Assembly: GCA_034004685.1 (NCBI GenBank)
Contig: JAVEWG010000027.1
Span: 1-49,313 of the forward strand
Length of the DNA stretch: 49,313 nt
Direction of reading: 5' to 3'
Source: JAEUNX01 sp034004685
GTDB taxonomy: Bacteria > Pseudomonadota > Gammaproteobacteria > Burkholderiales > Rhodocyclaceae
A program made the position numbers and the translations under genes. Below are positions 34,716-43,753 of the stretch, one piece after another; within the stretch, counting starts at the first letter, position 1, and each line of letters starts with the position of its first letter. The notes under the pieces are model-generated. The model searched no databases, was not told the origin of the DNA, and saw nothing but the letters and a program-made list of their open reading frames with translations.

Positions 34716-35486
34716 TCAAAGGGTCTTCACCCGCTCGATCATTTCTTTGGCGAAGGCCAGGTAGGCCTGGGCGCCCTTAGCGGCCCGGTCGAACACCACC
34801 CCGGGCAGGCCGTGGCTGGGGGCTTCGGCCAGGCGCACGTTGCGGGGCACGATGGCTTTGAATACCTTGTCGCCGAAGTGGCTCTCCAGCTGGGCCGAAA
34901 CCTGCTGCTGGAGGGTCACCCGGGGGTCGAACATGACCCGCAGGAGGCCGATGATCTGGAGATCCCGGTTGAGGTTGGCGTGCACCTTCTTGATGGTATT
35001 CACCAGGTCGGACAGGCCCTCCAGGGCGTAATACTCGCACTGCATGGGGATGATCACCCCATGGGCGCTGCACAGGCCGTTGAGGGTCAGCAGGGACAGG
35101 GAGGGGGGGCAATCAATGAGGACGAAGTCGTAATCCGCCGCCACCGTCTTGAGGGCGTCCCGCAGGCGGTTCTCCCGGCGGGGCAGCGCCACCAGGTCGA
35201 TCTCGGCGCCGGCCAGATCCCGGTTGGCGGGCAGCAGGTCGTACTTGCCGCTGGGGCTGGTGGCCCGGGCCTCGGGGAGGGTCGCCAGGCCCACCAGCAG
35301 GTGGTAGACGGATTTTTCCAGGGCCCGCTTGTCGATGCCGCTGCCCATGGTGGCGTTGCCCTGGGGGTCCAGATCCACCAGCAGCACCCGCTGCCCCGCC
35401 GCCGCCAGGGCCGCGGAGAGGTTTACGGTGGTGGTGGTCTTGCCCACCCCGCCTTTCTGGTTGGCGACGCAAAAAATTCGGGCCAT
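34716..35486 (-). CDS. parA: Chromosome partitioning ATPase ParA (Soj)
   Basis: A 256-residue Walker-type ATPase: deviant Walker A KGGVGKTTTTVNL, the LLVDLDPQGNATMGSG switch and FVLIDCPPSLSLLTLNGL. It binds nucleoid DNA as an ATP dimer and, with ParB-parS, segregates the chromosome origin. The start at 35486 shares one base with the rsmG stop (TGATG), and its end is one base from the MntA-HepT fusion gene, so translation is coupled along the operon. Confidence 0.96.
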   Translation of the reverse strand: MARIFCVANQKGGVGKTTTTVNLSAALAAAGQRVLLVDLDPQGNATMGSGIDKRALEKSVYHLLVGLATLPEARATSPSGKYDLLPANRDLAGAEIDLVALPRRENRLRDALKTVAADYDFVLIDCPPSLSLLTLNGLCSAHGVIIPMQCEYYALEGLSDLVNTIKKVHANLNRDLQIIGLLRVMFDPRVTLQQQVSAQLESHFGDKVFKAIVPRNVRLAEAPSHGLPGVVFDRAAKGAQAYLAFAKEMIERVKTL

Positions 35487-36115
35487 CAGGGGTTCCGTTT
35501 CAACACAAGAAGGTGACGCTGGGCGTCCAGCCCCGGCACCTGGAGGGCCATGCTCTCGGCCACCCGCCAGCCTGGCGGCAGGGCGGCGATTTCCTCCTGA
35601 GGATATACGCCTTTCATGGCGAAGAGACAGCCCTCCGGGCCGATCAGATGGCCGGTGCAGGCGACGAAATCCGCCAGGTCGGAGAAGGCCCGGGAGATCA
35701 CTGCGTCAAAGGGCAGCTCGGGCTTGACCTGCTCCACCCGGGCGCAGCGGGGCTCGAAGTTGGCCAGGCCCAGTTCGATCCTGGCCTGCTGCTGGAAGCT
35801 GGCCTTCTTGTTCACCGTCTCGATGGAGATCACCTGGAGGTCCGGCCGGGCGATGGCCAGGGGGATGCCCGGCAGCCCTCCGCCGGAGCCCACGTCCGCC
35901 AAGGTGGCGATGCCCGCCAGATGGGGCAGCGCCGTCAGGGAATCGAGCAGGTGGTGGGTGATCACCTGGTCTGGCTCCCGGATGGCGGTGAGGTTGTAGA
36001 CCTTGTTCCACTTCAGCAGCAGTTCAGCATAGGCCAGCAGTTGCTGGCGGGCGGCGGGGGGCAGATCCAGCCCCAAGGACGCCAGTCCGTGATCGAGGAG
36101 TTCCTGGCGACTCAT
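35486..36115 (-). CDS. rsmG: 16S rRNA (guanine-527-N7)-methyltransferase
   Basis: A 209-residue SAM-dependent methyltransferase that modifies G527 in the 530 loop of 16S rRNA; its loss gives low-level streptomycin resistance in other bacteria. The Rossmann SAM motif is ADVGSGGGLPGIPLAI, preceded by KWNKVYNLTAIREPDQVITH, typical of RsmG. I chose the ATG at 36115 (MSRQELLDHGL), which overlaps the mnmG stop by four bases (ATGA); the frame is open upstream inside mnmG. Confidence 0.96.
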   Translation of the reverse strand: MSRQELLDHGLASLGLDLPPAARQQLLAYAELLLKWNKVYNLTAIREPDQVITHHLLDSLTALPHLAGIATLADVGSGGGLPGIPLAIARPDLQVISIETVNKKASFQQQARIELGLANFEPRCARVEQVKPELPFDAVISRAFSDLADFVACTGHLIGPEGCLFAMKGVYPQEEIAALPPGWRVAESMALQVPGLDAQRHLLVLKRNP

Positions 36116-38019
36116 GGGGCTGCGCGCCCTTCCGCTTCCCGGGCCAGCTCGCCACGCTTGAGCCACACCAGCAGCAGGGAAACGGCCGCCGGGGTGATGC
36201 CCTGGATGCGGCTGGCCTGGCCCAGGGTTTCCGGCCGGTGCAAGTTGAGCTTGGTCTGGACTTCCTTGGAGAGACCCCGCACCGTGGCGTAGTCCAGGTC
36301 CGGCGGCAGGCGGGTGGTCTCGGCCTGGGCCAGACGGGCCACCTCCCCCTGCTGGCGATCGATGTAACCCTGGTACTTGGCGGCGATCTCCAGCTGCTCC
36401 ACCACCTGGGGATCGGTCTCGGGTGCCTCTGGCGCGCCGGGCAGGGTCATGAGGGCCGGGTAGCCCACCCCGGGGCGGCGCAACAGGTCGAAGAAGCTGT
36501 ATTCCCGCTCGATGGCCTTGCCCAGCACCCGCTCCGCGTCCTGGGCCGGCAGGGCCGTCGGGCGGGCCCAGGCGGCCTTGAGGCGGGCGCTCTCCCGCTC
36601 GATGGCTTCCCGCTTGGCTTCAAAGGCGGCCCAGCGTGCGTCATCCACCAAGCCCAGCTCCCGGCCCTTGCCGGTGAGGCGCAGGTCGGCGTTGTCTTCC
36701 CGCAGCGACAGGCGGAATTCCGCCCGGGAGGTGAACATCCGGTAGGGGTCGGAGACCCCCCGGGTGATGAGATCATCCACCAGCACCCCCAGATAGGCCT
36801 CGTCCCGCCGGGGGCACCAGGCTTGCCGGCCCTGGACCTGGAGGGCCGCGTTGGCCCCGGCCAGCAGGCCCTGGGCGGCAGCTTCTTCGTAACCGGTGGT
36901 GCCGTTGATCTGGCCGGCGAAGAACAGCCCGGCGATGGACTTGGTCTCCAGGCTGGCCTTGAGATTCCGGGGGTCGAAGAAATCGTATTCGATGGCGTAG
37001 CCCGGCCGCAGGATGTGGGCGTTCTCCAGGCCCCGGATGGAGCGCACCAGGGCCAGCTGGACATCGAAGGGCAGGGAGGTGGATACCCCGTTGGGATAGA
37101 TCTCGTGGGTGTCCAGGCCCTCCGGCTCCAGGAAGACGTTGTGGCTGTCCTTGTCGGCGAAGCGGTGGATCTTGTCCTCGATGGAGGGGCAGTAGCGGGG
37201 CCCCACCCCCTCGATCACCCCGGAATACATGGGGGAGCGGTCCAGGTTGGCGCGGATGATGTCGTGGGTGGCCGGATTGGTGTGGGTGATCCAGCAGGGC
37301 AGCTGGCGCGGATGCTGGCTGGCCGAGCCCAGGAAGCTGAACACCGGCACCGGGTCGTCCCCCGGCTGCACCTGCATCACCGAGAAGTCGATGGAACGGG
37401 CGTCCAGGCGGGGCGGGGTACCGGTCTTCAGCCGCCCCTGGGGCAGCTTCAGCTCCTTGAGGCGGCTCCCCAGGCTGACCGCCGGCGGATCCCCGGCCCG
37501 GCCGGCGGCGTAATGCTCCATGCCCACGTGGATCAGGCCGTTCAAAAAGGTGCCGGCGGTGAGCACTACTGCCGGGGCTTCGAAACGCAGGCCGATCTGG
37601 GTTACCACCCCCACCACCCGGTCCCCCTGGACCATCAGGTCATCCACCGCCTGCTGGAACAACCACAGGTTGGGCTGGTTCTCCAGGCGCCGGCGGATCG
37701 CCGCCTTGTACAGCACCCGGTCCGCCTGGGCCCGGGTGGCCCGCACCGCCGGCCCCTTGCTGGCGTTGAGGATGCGGAACTGGATGCCCCCCTCGTCGGT
37801 GGCCAGGGCCATGGCGCCCCCCAGGGCATCCACCTCCTTCACCAGATGGCCCTTGCCGATCCCGCCAATGGACGGGTTGCAGCTCATCTGGCCGAGGGTC
37901 TCGATGTTATGGGTCAGCAGCAAGGTCTTGGCGCCCATCCGTGCGGCGGCCAGGGCGGCCTCGGTCCCGGCATGGCCGCCGCCGATAACAATGACCTCGA
38001 AACGGGTGGGATAGAACAT
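36112..38019 (-). CDS. mnmG: tRNA uridine-5-carboxymethylaminomethyl modification enzyme MnmG (GidA)
   Basis: A 635-residue FAD-dependent protein that, with MnmE, builds the cmnm5 group on U34 of certain tRNAs. The FAD-binding start is FEVIVIGGGHAGTEAALAAA; further hallmarks are MSCNPSIGGIGKGHLVKEVD, GTFLNGLIHVG and GLFFAGQINGTTGYEEAAAQ. The start at 38019 (MFYPTRFEV) is typical; the longer frame to 38073 is unlikely. It is the first gene of the mnmG-rsmG-parA-(fusion)-parB operon, an arrangement often found near the origin of replication. MnmE is not in the window. Confidence 0.96.
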   Translation of the reverse strand: MFYPTRFEVIVIGGGHAGTEAALAAARMGAKTLLLTHNIETLGQMSCNPSIGGIGKGHLVKEVDALGGAMALATDEGGIQFRILNASKGPAVRATRAQADRVLYKAAIRRRLENQPNLWLFQQAVDDLMVQGDRVVGVVTQIGLRFEAPAVVLTAGTFLNGLIHVGMEHYAAGRAGDPPAVSLGSRLKELKLPQGRLKTGTPPRLDARSIDFSVMQVQPGDDPVPVFSFLGSASQHPRQLPCWITHTNPATHDIIRANLDRSPMYSGVIEGVGPRYCPSIEDKIHRFADKDSHNVFLEPEGLDTHEIYPNGVSTSLPFDVQLALVRSIRGLENAHILRPGYAIEYDFFDPRNLKASLETKSIAGLFFAGQINGTTGYEEAAAQGLLAGANAALQVQGRQAWCPRRDEAYLGVLVDDLITRGVSDPYRMFTSRAEFRLSLREDNADLRLTGKGRELGLVDDARWAAFEAKREAIERESARLKAAWARPTALPAQDAERVLGKAIEREYSFFDLLRRPGVGYPALMTLPGAPEAPETDPQVVEQLEIAAKYQGYIDRQQGEVARLAQAETTRLPPDLDYATVRGLSKEVQTKLNLHRPETLGQASRIQGITPAAVSLLLVWLKRGELAREAEGRAAP

Positions 38020-38242
38020 GGCGCACCCCGCGTGCAACGCGATGGAAAGGGGCGGAATTCTACGCCCTTGCAACCCTGAAGCCTAGGGTTCCGCAGTGTT
38101 GTTCCACGGATTTCCAATTCTGAAACAGTAGGTTAGAGCCATTTCCAGGCGCCCGCCACGGATCCTGGCTTGCGTCGCCTCAAACTTTCCAGGAGGCCTT
38201 TGGGGTTATCCTTCCAGCCGTTTGCCAAACCCCCGTTCTCCC

Positions 38243-39202
38243 ATGAATTTCGACGACTTCGAAGATAATGCCCATGACGCCCATGGCACCATCGCCGCCC
38301 GGGCGAAGGCGGCCAAACGCAGCACCTGGGTCAGCGTCGCCGTCAATCTGGTGCTCACCTGCGGCCAGATCGCGGCGGGCGTCGCCGCCCGCTCCCAGGG
38401 CCTGATCGCCGACGGAATCCACGCCCTTTCCGACCTGGTGGCAGATTTCGTGGTGCTGATCGCCAGCCACCACAGCCAGAAAGACGCGGACGAGGACCAC
38501 CCCTACGGCCACCAGCGTTTCGAGAACGCCGCCTCCCTGGTGCTGGGGGTGCTGCTGCTGGCGGTGGGGATCGGCATGTTGTGGTCGGCCGTTCTCAAAC
38601 TGCAGGATCCGGGCTCGGTGCCCACGGTGCACATCCTGGCCCTGTGGGTGGCCGGCGGCGCCCTGGCGGCCAAGGAACTGTTGTTCCGCTACATGCTGGC
38701 GGCGGCCAAGCGGGTGAAATCCAGCATGCTGGTGGCCAATGCCTGGCACGCCCGCTCGGATGCCGCCTCCTCCCTGGTGGTGGGGGTGGGCATCCTGGGC
38801 AACCTGGCGGGCTATCCGATCCTGGACCCCATCGCCGCCCTGATCGTGGGCTTCATGGTCAGCCGGATGGGCTGGACCTTCACTTGGGACGCCTTCCACG
38901 ACCTGATGGACCGCTCGGTGGACGAGGCGGAGGTAACCGCCATCCGCCGCACCCTCATGGACACCCCGGGGGTAATCGACGTGCACGACGTGCGCACTCG
39001 CAAGATGGGAGACATGATCGTGGTGGACGCCCACCTGGAAGTGGATGCCAGCCTCACCGTGGAAGCCGGCCACAACATCGCCGTGGCGGCCCGCCAGCGG
39101 GTGATGCAGCGCCACCGGGTGCTCAACCTCTTAACCCACATGGACCCCCACCGCCGGCCCGACCTGGACCACGCCCCCGCCAGTCCGTCGATCTTCCACT
39201 GA
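38243..39202 (+). CDS. Cation diffusion facilitator, FieF/ZitB-like
   Basis: A 319-residue inner-membrane exporter with six helices. TM2 has DGIHALSDLVADF and TM5 has WHARSDAASS, so both carry HxxxD, the combination typical of Zn2+-selective CDF proteins. DEDHPYGHQRFE lies in the cytoplasmic loop. The C-terminal cytoplasmic domain (about 225-319) ends in a His-rich tail. It should exchange Zn2+ or similar metal for protons. The start at 38243 (MNFDDFEDN) is preferred over TTG at 38222. Monocistronic and divergent from mnmG across 223 bases. Confidence 0.9.
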   Translation: MNFDDFEDNAHDAHGTIAARAKAAKRSTWVSVAVNLVLTCGQIAAGVAARSQGLIADGIHALSDLVADFVVLIASHHSQKDADEDHPYGHQRFENAASLVLGVLLLAVGIGMLWSAVLKLQDPGSVPTVHILALWVAGGALAAKELLFRYMLAAAKRVKSSMLVANAWHARSDAASSLVVGVGILGNLAGYPILDPIAALIVGFMVSRMGWTFTWDAFHDLMDRSVDEAEVTAIRRTLMDTPGVIDVHDVRTRKMGDMIVVDAHLEVDASLTVEAGHNIAVAARQRVMQRHRVLNLLTHMDPHRRPDLDHAPASPSIFH

Positions 39203-39286
39203 AGCGCAAAACCTCGGTTGCACCACCGCGAGCCGAAGTCAGGGAACACAGGGAGAAATACAAAGAGCGTGTCCGGGCTTTTCTAG

Positions 39287-40651
39287 TCACTGTTCGGCGG
39301 CAGGCCGGGACTCGCCCCCGCTGGCGTCCTGGCTGGAATCTTCCAGGCCCCTGATGCGCCGGTAAAGGGTCCGCTCGCTTACCCCGAAACGAGCCGCCAG
39401 GGCCTTGCGGGTTCCCCGGTGGGCCTGCAGGGCGGCCCGCAATTCCGCGTCCGATGGCCCGGCCCCCCGAAGCGCCGGCGCAACCGGGGCGGAGCCGGGG
39501 GAGGGGGCCAGGCACGCTTCCAGCAAATCCTTGGGCAGGTGGCCAGGCAGGATCTGGTCTCCGTCGCAGAGCAAGCTCGCCCGCTCCAGGATGTTGCGCA
39601 GTTCCCGCACGTTGCCCGGGTAATCGTGGGCCCGTAGCAAGGCCATGGCCGCCGGGGCGATGGCCAGGGCGCGTTCTGGCGCCACTCGGGCCAGGAGGGC
39701 CTGGCTCAGGAGGGGGATGTCTTCCCGCCGCGCCCGCAGGGGAGGCAGGCTGATGGGGAAGGTATTGACCCGGTAGTAGAGATCCTGGCGAAAGCGCCCC
39801 TGCTCTACCAGGGCCCGCAGAGGCCGATGGGTGGCGGAAATCAACCGGATGTCAGCCCGTTGCAACTCGGCGCTGCCCACCCGCCGGTAGGTACCCGTTT
39901 CCAGCAGGCGCAGGAGTTTCACCTGCATGGACAAGGGAATGTCCCCCAGTTCATCGAGAAACAAGGTTCCTCCCGCCGCTGCCTCCACCAACCCAGGCTT
40001 GCGGACCGAGGCGCCGGTGAAAGCGCCCCGTTCATGGCCGAAGAGTTCACTTTCAAAGAGGGTTTCGGGCAGGCCGGAACAATCCACCGCCACAAAGGGC
40101 CCCTGGGCCCGCCGGCTGGCATCGTGAATGGCCTGGGCCACCAGTTCCTTGCCGGTGCCCGACGCCCCTTGGAGCAGCACCGTCGCACCGGAGGGGGCCA
40201 CCCGGGCGACCAATTCCAGCATGGCCTGGAAGACCGGCGAGCGGCCGATCAGACCCTGGGCGTGGGCCAGGCCCCGGGCCACGGGCAGGGATTCGAGCTT
40301 TTCGACGAAATAGGCAATCTCTCCCGCCCCGTCCCGGATGGGGGACAGCTCGATGTTCTCGTAGCGCTCCCCGCCGGACGTGCGATGCAGATGTACCACC
40401 CGCTCCCGCTGCCCCGAGTGAAGACTGCGGGCCAGGGGGCAGGATTCCCCCGCCTGGTCGCAGGGAACCGGATAGTGGTGGGACACCTCGAAACAGGTCC
40501 GCCCGATCAAGGCCTCGGGCTGCCCACAGTTGGCCCGGTAGGCAGCATTGGCCGCCAGAATCCGGTAATCCCGGTCGCACAGAATGTGGGGTTCGGGCAG
40601 GCTTTCCAGAAAGGAAAGCAGTTCCGGCAAGGAAGGAGACGTGAGCGCCAT
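39287..40651 (-). CDS. Sigma-54-dependent activator with cysteine-rich PAS domain
   Basis: A 454-residue regulator. Residues about 5-120 form a PAS domain with the motif TCFEVSHHYPVPCDQAGESC: three Cys and two His in a short span that could hold a metal, Fe-S or haem, or act as a redox switch. Residues about 135-365 are the AAA+ domain: Walker A GASGTGKE, the sigma-54 contact loop GAFTGA, and Walker B TLFLDELGDI. The C-terminal Fis-type helix-turn-helix is RKALAARFGVSERTLYRRIR. The start could be 40651 or 40693; I prefer 40651, since the longer version runs through a palindrome. It is divergent from the cyd operon and is the natural candidate to activate it. Confidence 0.9.
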   Translation of the reverse strand: MALTSPSLPELLSFLESLPEPHILCDRDYRILAANAAYRANCGQPEALIGRTCFEVSHHYPVPCDQAGESCPLARSLHSGQRERVVHLHRTSGGERYENIELSPIRDGAGEIAYFVEKLESLPVARGLAHAQGLIGRSPVFQAMLELVARVAPSGATVLLQGASGTGKELVAQAIHDASRRAQGPFVAVDCSGLPETLFESELFGHERGAFTGASVRKPGLVEAAAGGTLFLDELGDIPLSMQVKLLRLLETGTYRRVGSAELQRADIRLISATHRPLRALVEQGRFRQDLYYRVNTFPISLPPLRARREDIPLLSQALLARVAPERALAIAPAAMALLRAHDYPGNVRELRNILERASLLCDGDQILPGHLPKDLLEACLAPSPGSAPVAPALRGAGPSDAELRAALQAHRGTRKALAARFGVSERTLYRRIRGLEDSSQDASGGESRPAAEQ

Positions 40652-40675
40652 GACTGCCACATTCTGCCAGAAGGC

Positions 40676-40700
40676 ACTGCCAATTTCCGCCATTGGCAGT
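40676..40700. promoter_or_regulatory. Palindromic activator site between regulator and cyd operon
   Basis: A perfect 8-bp inverted repeat ACTGCCAA-N9-TTGGCAGT lies just upstream of the sigma-54 activator start and 116-140 bases before cydP. Size and spacing suit a Fis-type helix-turn-helix dimer acting as an upstream activator sequence. Confidence 0.6.
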
Positions 40701-40710
40701 CATTCAGCTT
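40693..40710 (+). promoter_or_regulatory. Sigma-54 promoter candidate A
   Basis: TTGGCAGTCATTCAGCTT keeps the invariant GG-N10-GC of -24/-12 promoters (GG 40695-40696, GC 40707-40708), though the rest of the -12 element is weak. A start near 40720 would give cydP a leader of about 95 bases. Confidence 0.45.
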
Positions 40711-40782
40711 GAAAAGCCTGCCACTACGTCCGGCGACGCACTCTATCCTGTTGTTTTATAAATGTTTATCCAGCGCTCTCGC

Positions 40783-40799
40783 CAGGCACGGAAATTGTA
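40783..40799 (+). promoter_or_regulatory. Sigma-54 promoter candidate B
   Basis: CAGGCACGGAAATTGTA matches most of the -24/-12 consensus (GGCACG-N4-TTG) but has T for the invariant C at -12. It lies about 100 bases from the palindrome, a usual distance for an upstream activator site, yet would leave almost no leader before cydP. Confidence 0.4.
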
Positions 40800-40815
40800 T
40801 AGGCAAGGACAGCCC

Positions 40816-41019
40816 ATGGAAGAAACGCCAAAGATTGCCTCCCCGGCCGGAACGGCCTCCCTGGGCCGCCACCTCCTGTGGGTGGTGGCCCTCAAGATCG
40901 CCGCCCTGGCCCTGCTGTGGTGGTTTTTCGTGCGGGATGCCGCCGTCCCGGTGAATGCCCAGGTGGCGGCTCAACAAATCGCCTCCCCTAGAGAGGCCAA
41001 GGAGCCCCAACATGACTGA
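40816..41019 (+). CDS. cydP: Cytochrome bd oxidase small subunit CydP
   Basis: A 67-residue protein with one membrane helix (LLWVVALKIAALALLWWFFV) and the C-terminal tail that is usual for CydP, a small protein encoded before cydA in many beta- and gammaproteobacteria. It is thought to be an accessory subunit of cytochrome bd. The ATG at 40816 has AAGGAC six bases upstream. Its last codons overlap the cydA start by eight bases, so the two are coupled. Confidence 0.85.
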   Translation: MEETPKIASPAGTASLGRHLLWVVALKIAALALLWWFFVRDAAVPVNAQVAAQQIASPREAKEPQHD

Positions 41020-42565
41020 ACAACTGGTGGATTTATCGCGCTTGCAGTTTGCCGTCACCGCCATGTACCACTTCCTGTTCGTGCCCCTGACCCTGGGCAT
41101 GACCTGGCTCCTGGTGATCATGGAGTCGGTCCACGTCATGACCGGCAAGACCATCTACAAGGACATGACCCGCTTCTGGGGCAAGCTCTTTGGCATCAAC
41201 TTCGCCCTGGGGGTGACTACCGGCATCACCCTGGAATTCCAGTTCGGCACCAACTGGGCCTACTACTCTCACTACGTAGGGGACATCTTCGGCGCCCCCC
41301 TGGCCATCGAAGGGCTGATGGCTTTCTTCCTGGAATCCACTTTCATCGGCCTGTTCTTCTTCGGCTGGGAGCGCCTCTCCCGGCGCCAGCATCTTCTGGT
41401 AACGATCCTGATGGCGGTAGGCACCAACCTGTCGGCCCTGTGGATCCTCATTGCCAACGGCTGGATGCAGAATCCGGTGGGGGCGGAGTTCTCCGCCACT
41501 ACCATGCGCATGGAAATGGTGGATTTCTGGGCGGTGCTCTTCAACCCGGACGCCCAAGCCAAGTTCGTCCATACCGTTTCGGCAGGCTACGTGACCGGCG
41601 CCATGTTCGTGCTTTCCATCTCTGCCTGGTATCTGCTGAAGGGACGTAACGTGGAGTTCGCCAAGAAGAGCTTCCGCATCGCCGCCGCCTTCGGGCTGGC
41701 CTCGGCCCTGTCGGTGATCGTCCTGGGGGATGAATCCGGCTACACCGTGGGGGAAGCCCAGCAGACCAAGATGGCGGCCATGGAAGCCATGTGGGAAACC
41801 GAGCCCGCCCCGGCCGGTCTCAAGTTGCTCGCCGGCATCAACGAGCCGGCCATGAAGAACGACTGGGAGATCGAGATCCCCTGGCTGCTAGGCCTCATCG
41901 GCACCCGCTCGGTCACGAAGGAGTTGCCGGGCATCAAGGAGATCATTGCCCTCAACCGGGAACGCATCGTCTCCGGCATCGAGGCGGTGAAGGCCCTGGA
42001 GCAGGTCCGCAGGGATCCGGCGGACGAGACCGCCCGGGCGCGCCTGCTGGCCCACCAGCCGGACCTGGGCTTTGGCCTGCTCCTCAAGAAATACGTCAGG
42101 GATATGGACGCGGTAACCCCCGCGCTGATCGACCGGGCCGCTGCCGGCACCATTCCCCGGGTCACGCCCCTGTTCTGGACCTTCCGTCTGATGGTAGTCC
42201 TGGGTTTCGCCATGGTAGCCCTCTTCGGCCTGGCCACCTGGTATTCCGTGAAGGGCTGCTTCGCCCGCCGGCCGTGGCTCCTGCAGTGGGCCTTGTGGAG
42301 CCTGCCCATGCCCTGGATCGCCTGCGAGATGGGCTGGTTTGTGGCGGAATACGGCCGTCAGCCCTGGACCATTTACGGCGTGCTGCCCACCCACCTGTCC
42401 GTATCCACCCTGACGGTGGAATCCCTCTACGGCTCCCTGGCTGGCTTCGCCGGTTTCTATACCGTGCTGCTGGTGGTGGAGATGTACCTGATGGTGAAGT
42501 TCGCCCGCCAGGGGCCGGGCAGCCTGGGTACAGGCCGCTACGACCACGAACCCGCCCACGCCTGA
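41012..42565 (+). CDS. cydA: Cytochrome bd ubiquinol oxidase subunit I
   Basis: A 517-residue inner-membrane subunit holding haems b558, b595 and d. His20 in AMYHFLFVPLT and the His in KFVHTVSAGYV are haem ligands; the GWFVAEYGRQPW motif is diagnostic. The periplasmic Q-loop after GDESGYTVGEAQQTK is of the long type, as in E. coli. It oxidises quinol and reduces O2 to water, often at low oxygen or under NO/sulfide stress. The start ATG 41012 overlaps cydP; the frame to 40955 is not used. Confidence 0.96.
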   Translation: MTEQLVDLSRLQFAVTAMYHFLFVPLTLGMTWLLVIMESVHVMTGKTIYKDMTRFWGKLFGINFALGVTTGITLEFQFGTNWAYYSHYVGDIFGAPLAIEGLMAFFLESTFIGLFFFGWERLSRRQHLLVTILMAVGTNLSALWILIANGWMQNPVGAEFSATTMRMEMVDFWAVLFNPDAQAKFVHTVSAGYVTGAMFVLSISAWYLLKGRNVEFAKKSFRIAAAFGLASALSVIVLGDESGYTVGEAQQTKMAAMEAMWETEPAPAGLKLLAGINEPAMKNDWEIEIPWLLGLIGTRSVTKELPGIKEIIALNRERIVSGIEAVKALEQVRRDPADETARARLLAHQPDLGFGLLLKKYVRDMDAVTPALIDRAAAGTIPRVTPLFWTFRLMVVLGFAMVALFGLATWYSVKGCFARRPWLLQWALWSLPMPWIACEMGWFVAEYGRQPWTIYGVLPTHLSVSTLTVESLYGSLAGFAGFYTVLLVVEMYLMVKFARQGPGSLGTGRYDHEPAHA

Positions 42566-42580
42566 ACTGGAGCCAGAATA

Positions 42581-43720
42581 ATGATTCTCGACTATCCAAC
42601 CCTCAAGATCATCTGGTGGCTGCTGGTGGGCGTGCTCCTCGTGGGCTTCGCCATCATGGACGGCCACGACATGGGCGTAGGTACCCTCCTGCCCTTCGTG
42701 GGCAAGAACGATGTGGAGCGGCGGGTGGTCATCAACACCGTGGGCCCCCATTGGGACGGCAACCAAGTGTGGTTCATCACCGGCGGCGGCGCCATCTTTG
42801 CCGCCTGGCCCCTGGTCTACGCCACCGCCTTCTCGGGCTTCTACTGGGCCATGCTGGCGGTGCTGTGGGCACTCTTCTTCCGCCCCGTGGGCTTTGACTA
42901 CCGCAGCAAGATCGACAACCCCACCTGGCGCAAGACCTGGGATTGGGGCCTCTTCGTGGGGGGCGCGGTGCCGCCCCTGATCTTTGGGGTGGCCTTTGGC
43001 AACCTGCTCCAGGGCGTGCCCTTCCACTTCGACGACAACCTGCTGTCCTGGTACACCGGCACCTTCTGGGGGCTGCTCAATCCCTTCGCCCTGCTCTGCG
43101 GGGTGGTGAGCACCGCCATGATCACCTTCCATGGCGCGGTCTATCTCATGCACCGGACCGAGGGCGAGTTGTATCGACGCAGCCGGCGGGCCGCCAACCT
43201 CTTCGGCCTGCTCCTGCTGGCGGGCTTCACCACCGCCGGGGTGTGGCTGCAATGGATCCCCGGCTACGCCATCACCGCCGGCCTGGATCCGGCCGCCCTG
43301 CCCAACCCCCTGGCCAAGACGGTGGCGCGGGAAGCCGGCGCCTGGATGCACAACTACAGGGCCATGCCTGCCACCCTGGCGGTGCCAGCCCTCGCCTACT
43401 TGGGAGCCCTGGCCGCCCTGGCGCTCCTCAACCGAGGCCGCACCCTGGCTGCCTTCGTGGCCTCGTCCCTCGCCCTCGCCGGCGTGATCGGCACCGCCGG
43501 GGTCTCCATGTTCCCCTTCGTGATGCCCTCGTCCACCGACCCCCGCTCCAGCCTCACCGTGTGGGACAGCACCTCCAGTCACCTCACCCTGACCATCATG
43601 CTTTTCGCCACCCTGATCTTCATGCCCATCATCGTCGCCTACACGGGTTGGGCCTATAAGGTGATGGCCGGCAAGGTCACCACCGCCTACGTGCGGGAAA
43701 ACAGCCACTCGGCCTACTGA
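42581..43720 (+). CDS. cydB: Cytochrome bd ubiquinol oxidase subunit II
   Basis: A 379-residue membrane subunit, partner of CydA. FAIMDGHDMGVGTLLPFVGK and GPHWDGNQVWFITGGGAIFA are typical CydB motifs, with about eight to nine helices and the C-terminal FPFVMPSSTDPRSSLTVWD block. It starts 15 bases after cydA with a purine-rich ribosome site (GGAGCC). In most genomes cydX follows directly; here a haemoglobin and a Rieske gene come between. Confidence 0.96.
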   Translation: MILDYPTLKIIWWLLVGVLLVGFAIMDGHDMGVGTLLPFVGKNDVERRVVINTVGPHWDGNQVWFITGGGAIFAAWPLVYATAFSGFYWAMLAVLWALFFRPVGFDYRSKIDNPTWRKTWDWGLFVGGAVPPLIFGVAFGNLLQGVPFHFDDNLLSWYTGTFWGLLNPFALLCGVVSTAMITFHGAVYLMHRTEGELYRRSRRAANLFGLLLLAGFTTAGVWLQWIPGYAITAGLDPAALPNPLAKTVAREAGAWMHNYRAMPATLAVPALAYLGALAALALLNRGRTLAAFVASSLALAGVIGTAGVSMFPFVMPSSTDPRSSLTVWDSTSSHLTLTIMLFATLIFMPIIVAYTGWAYKVMAGKVTTAYVRENSHSAY

Positions 43721-43753
43721 GGCCGGCGGCTCGCGAACCCAGGAAAATGCACC

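Noticed and set aside
38100..38108. TGTTCCACG, the left half of a parS site, upstream of mnmG
   Set aside because: The right half (TGAAACA or similar) is absent; the sequence continues GATTTCC. ParB needs the palindrome, so it is not called a parS site.
40762..40815. Longer cydP start including MFIQRSRQARKLYRQ
   Set aside because: The start at 40816 has a ribosome site and gives the usual CydP N-terminus; the upstream part is AT-rich promoter-like DNA.
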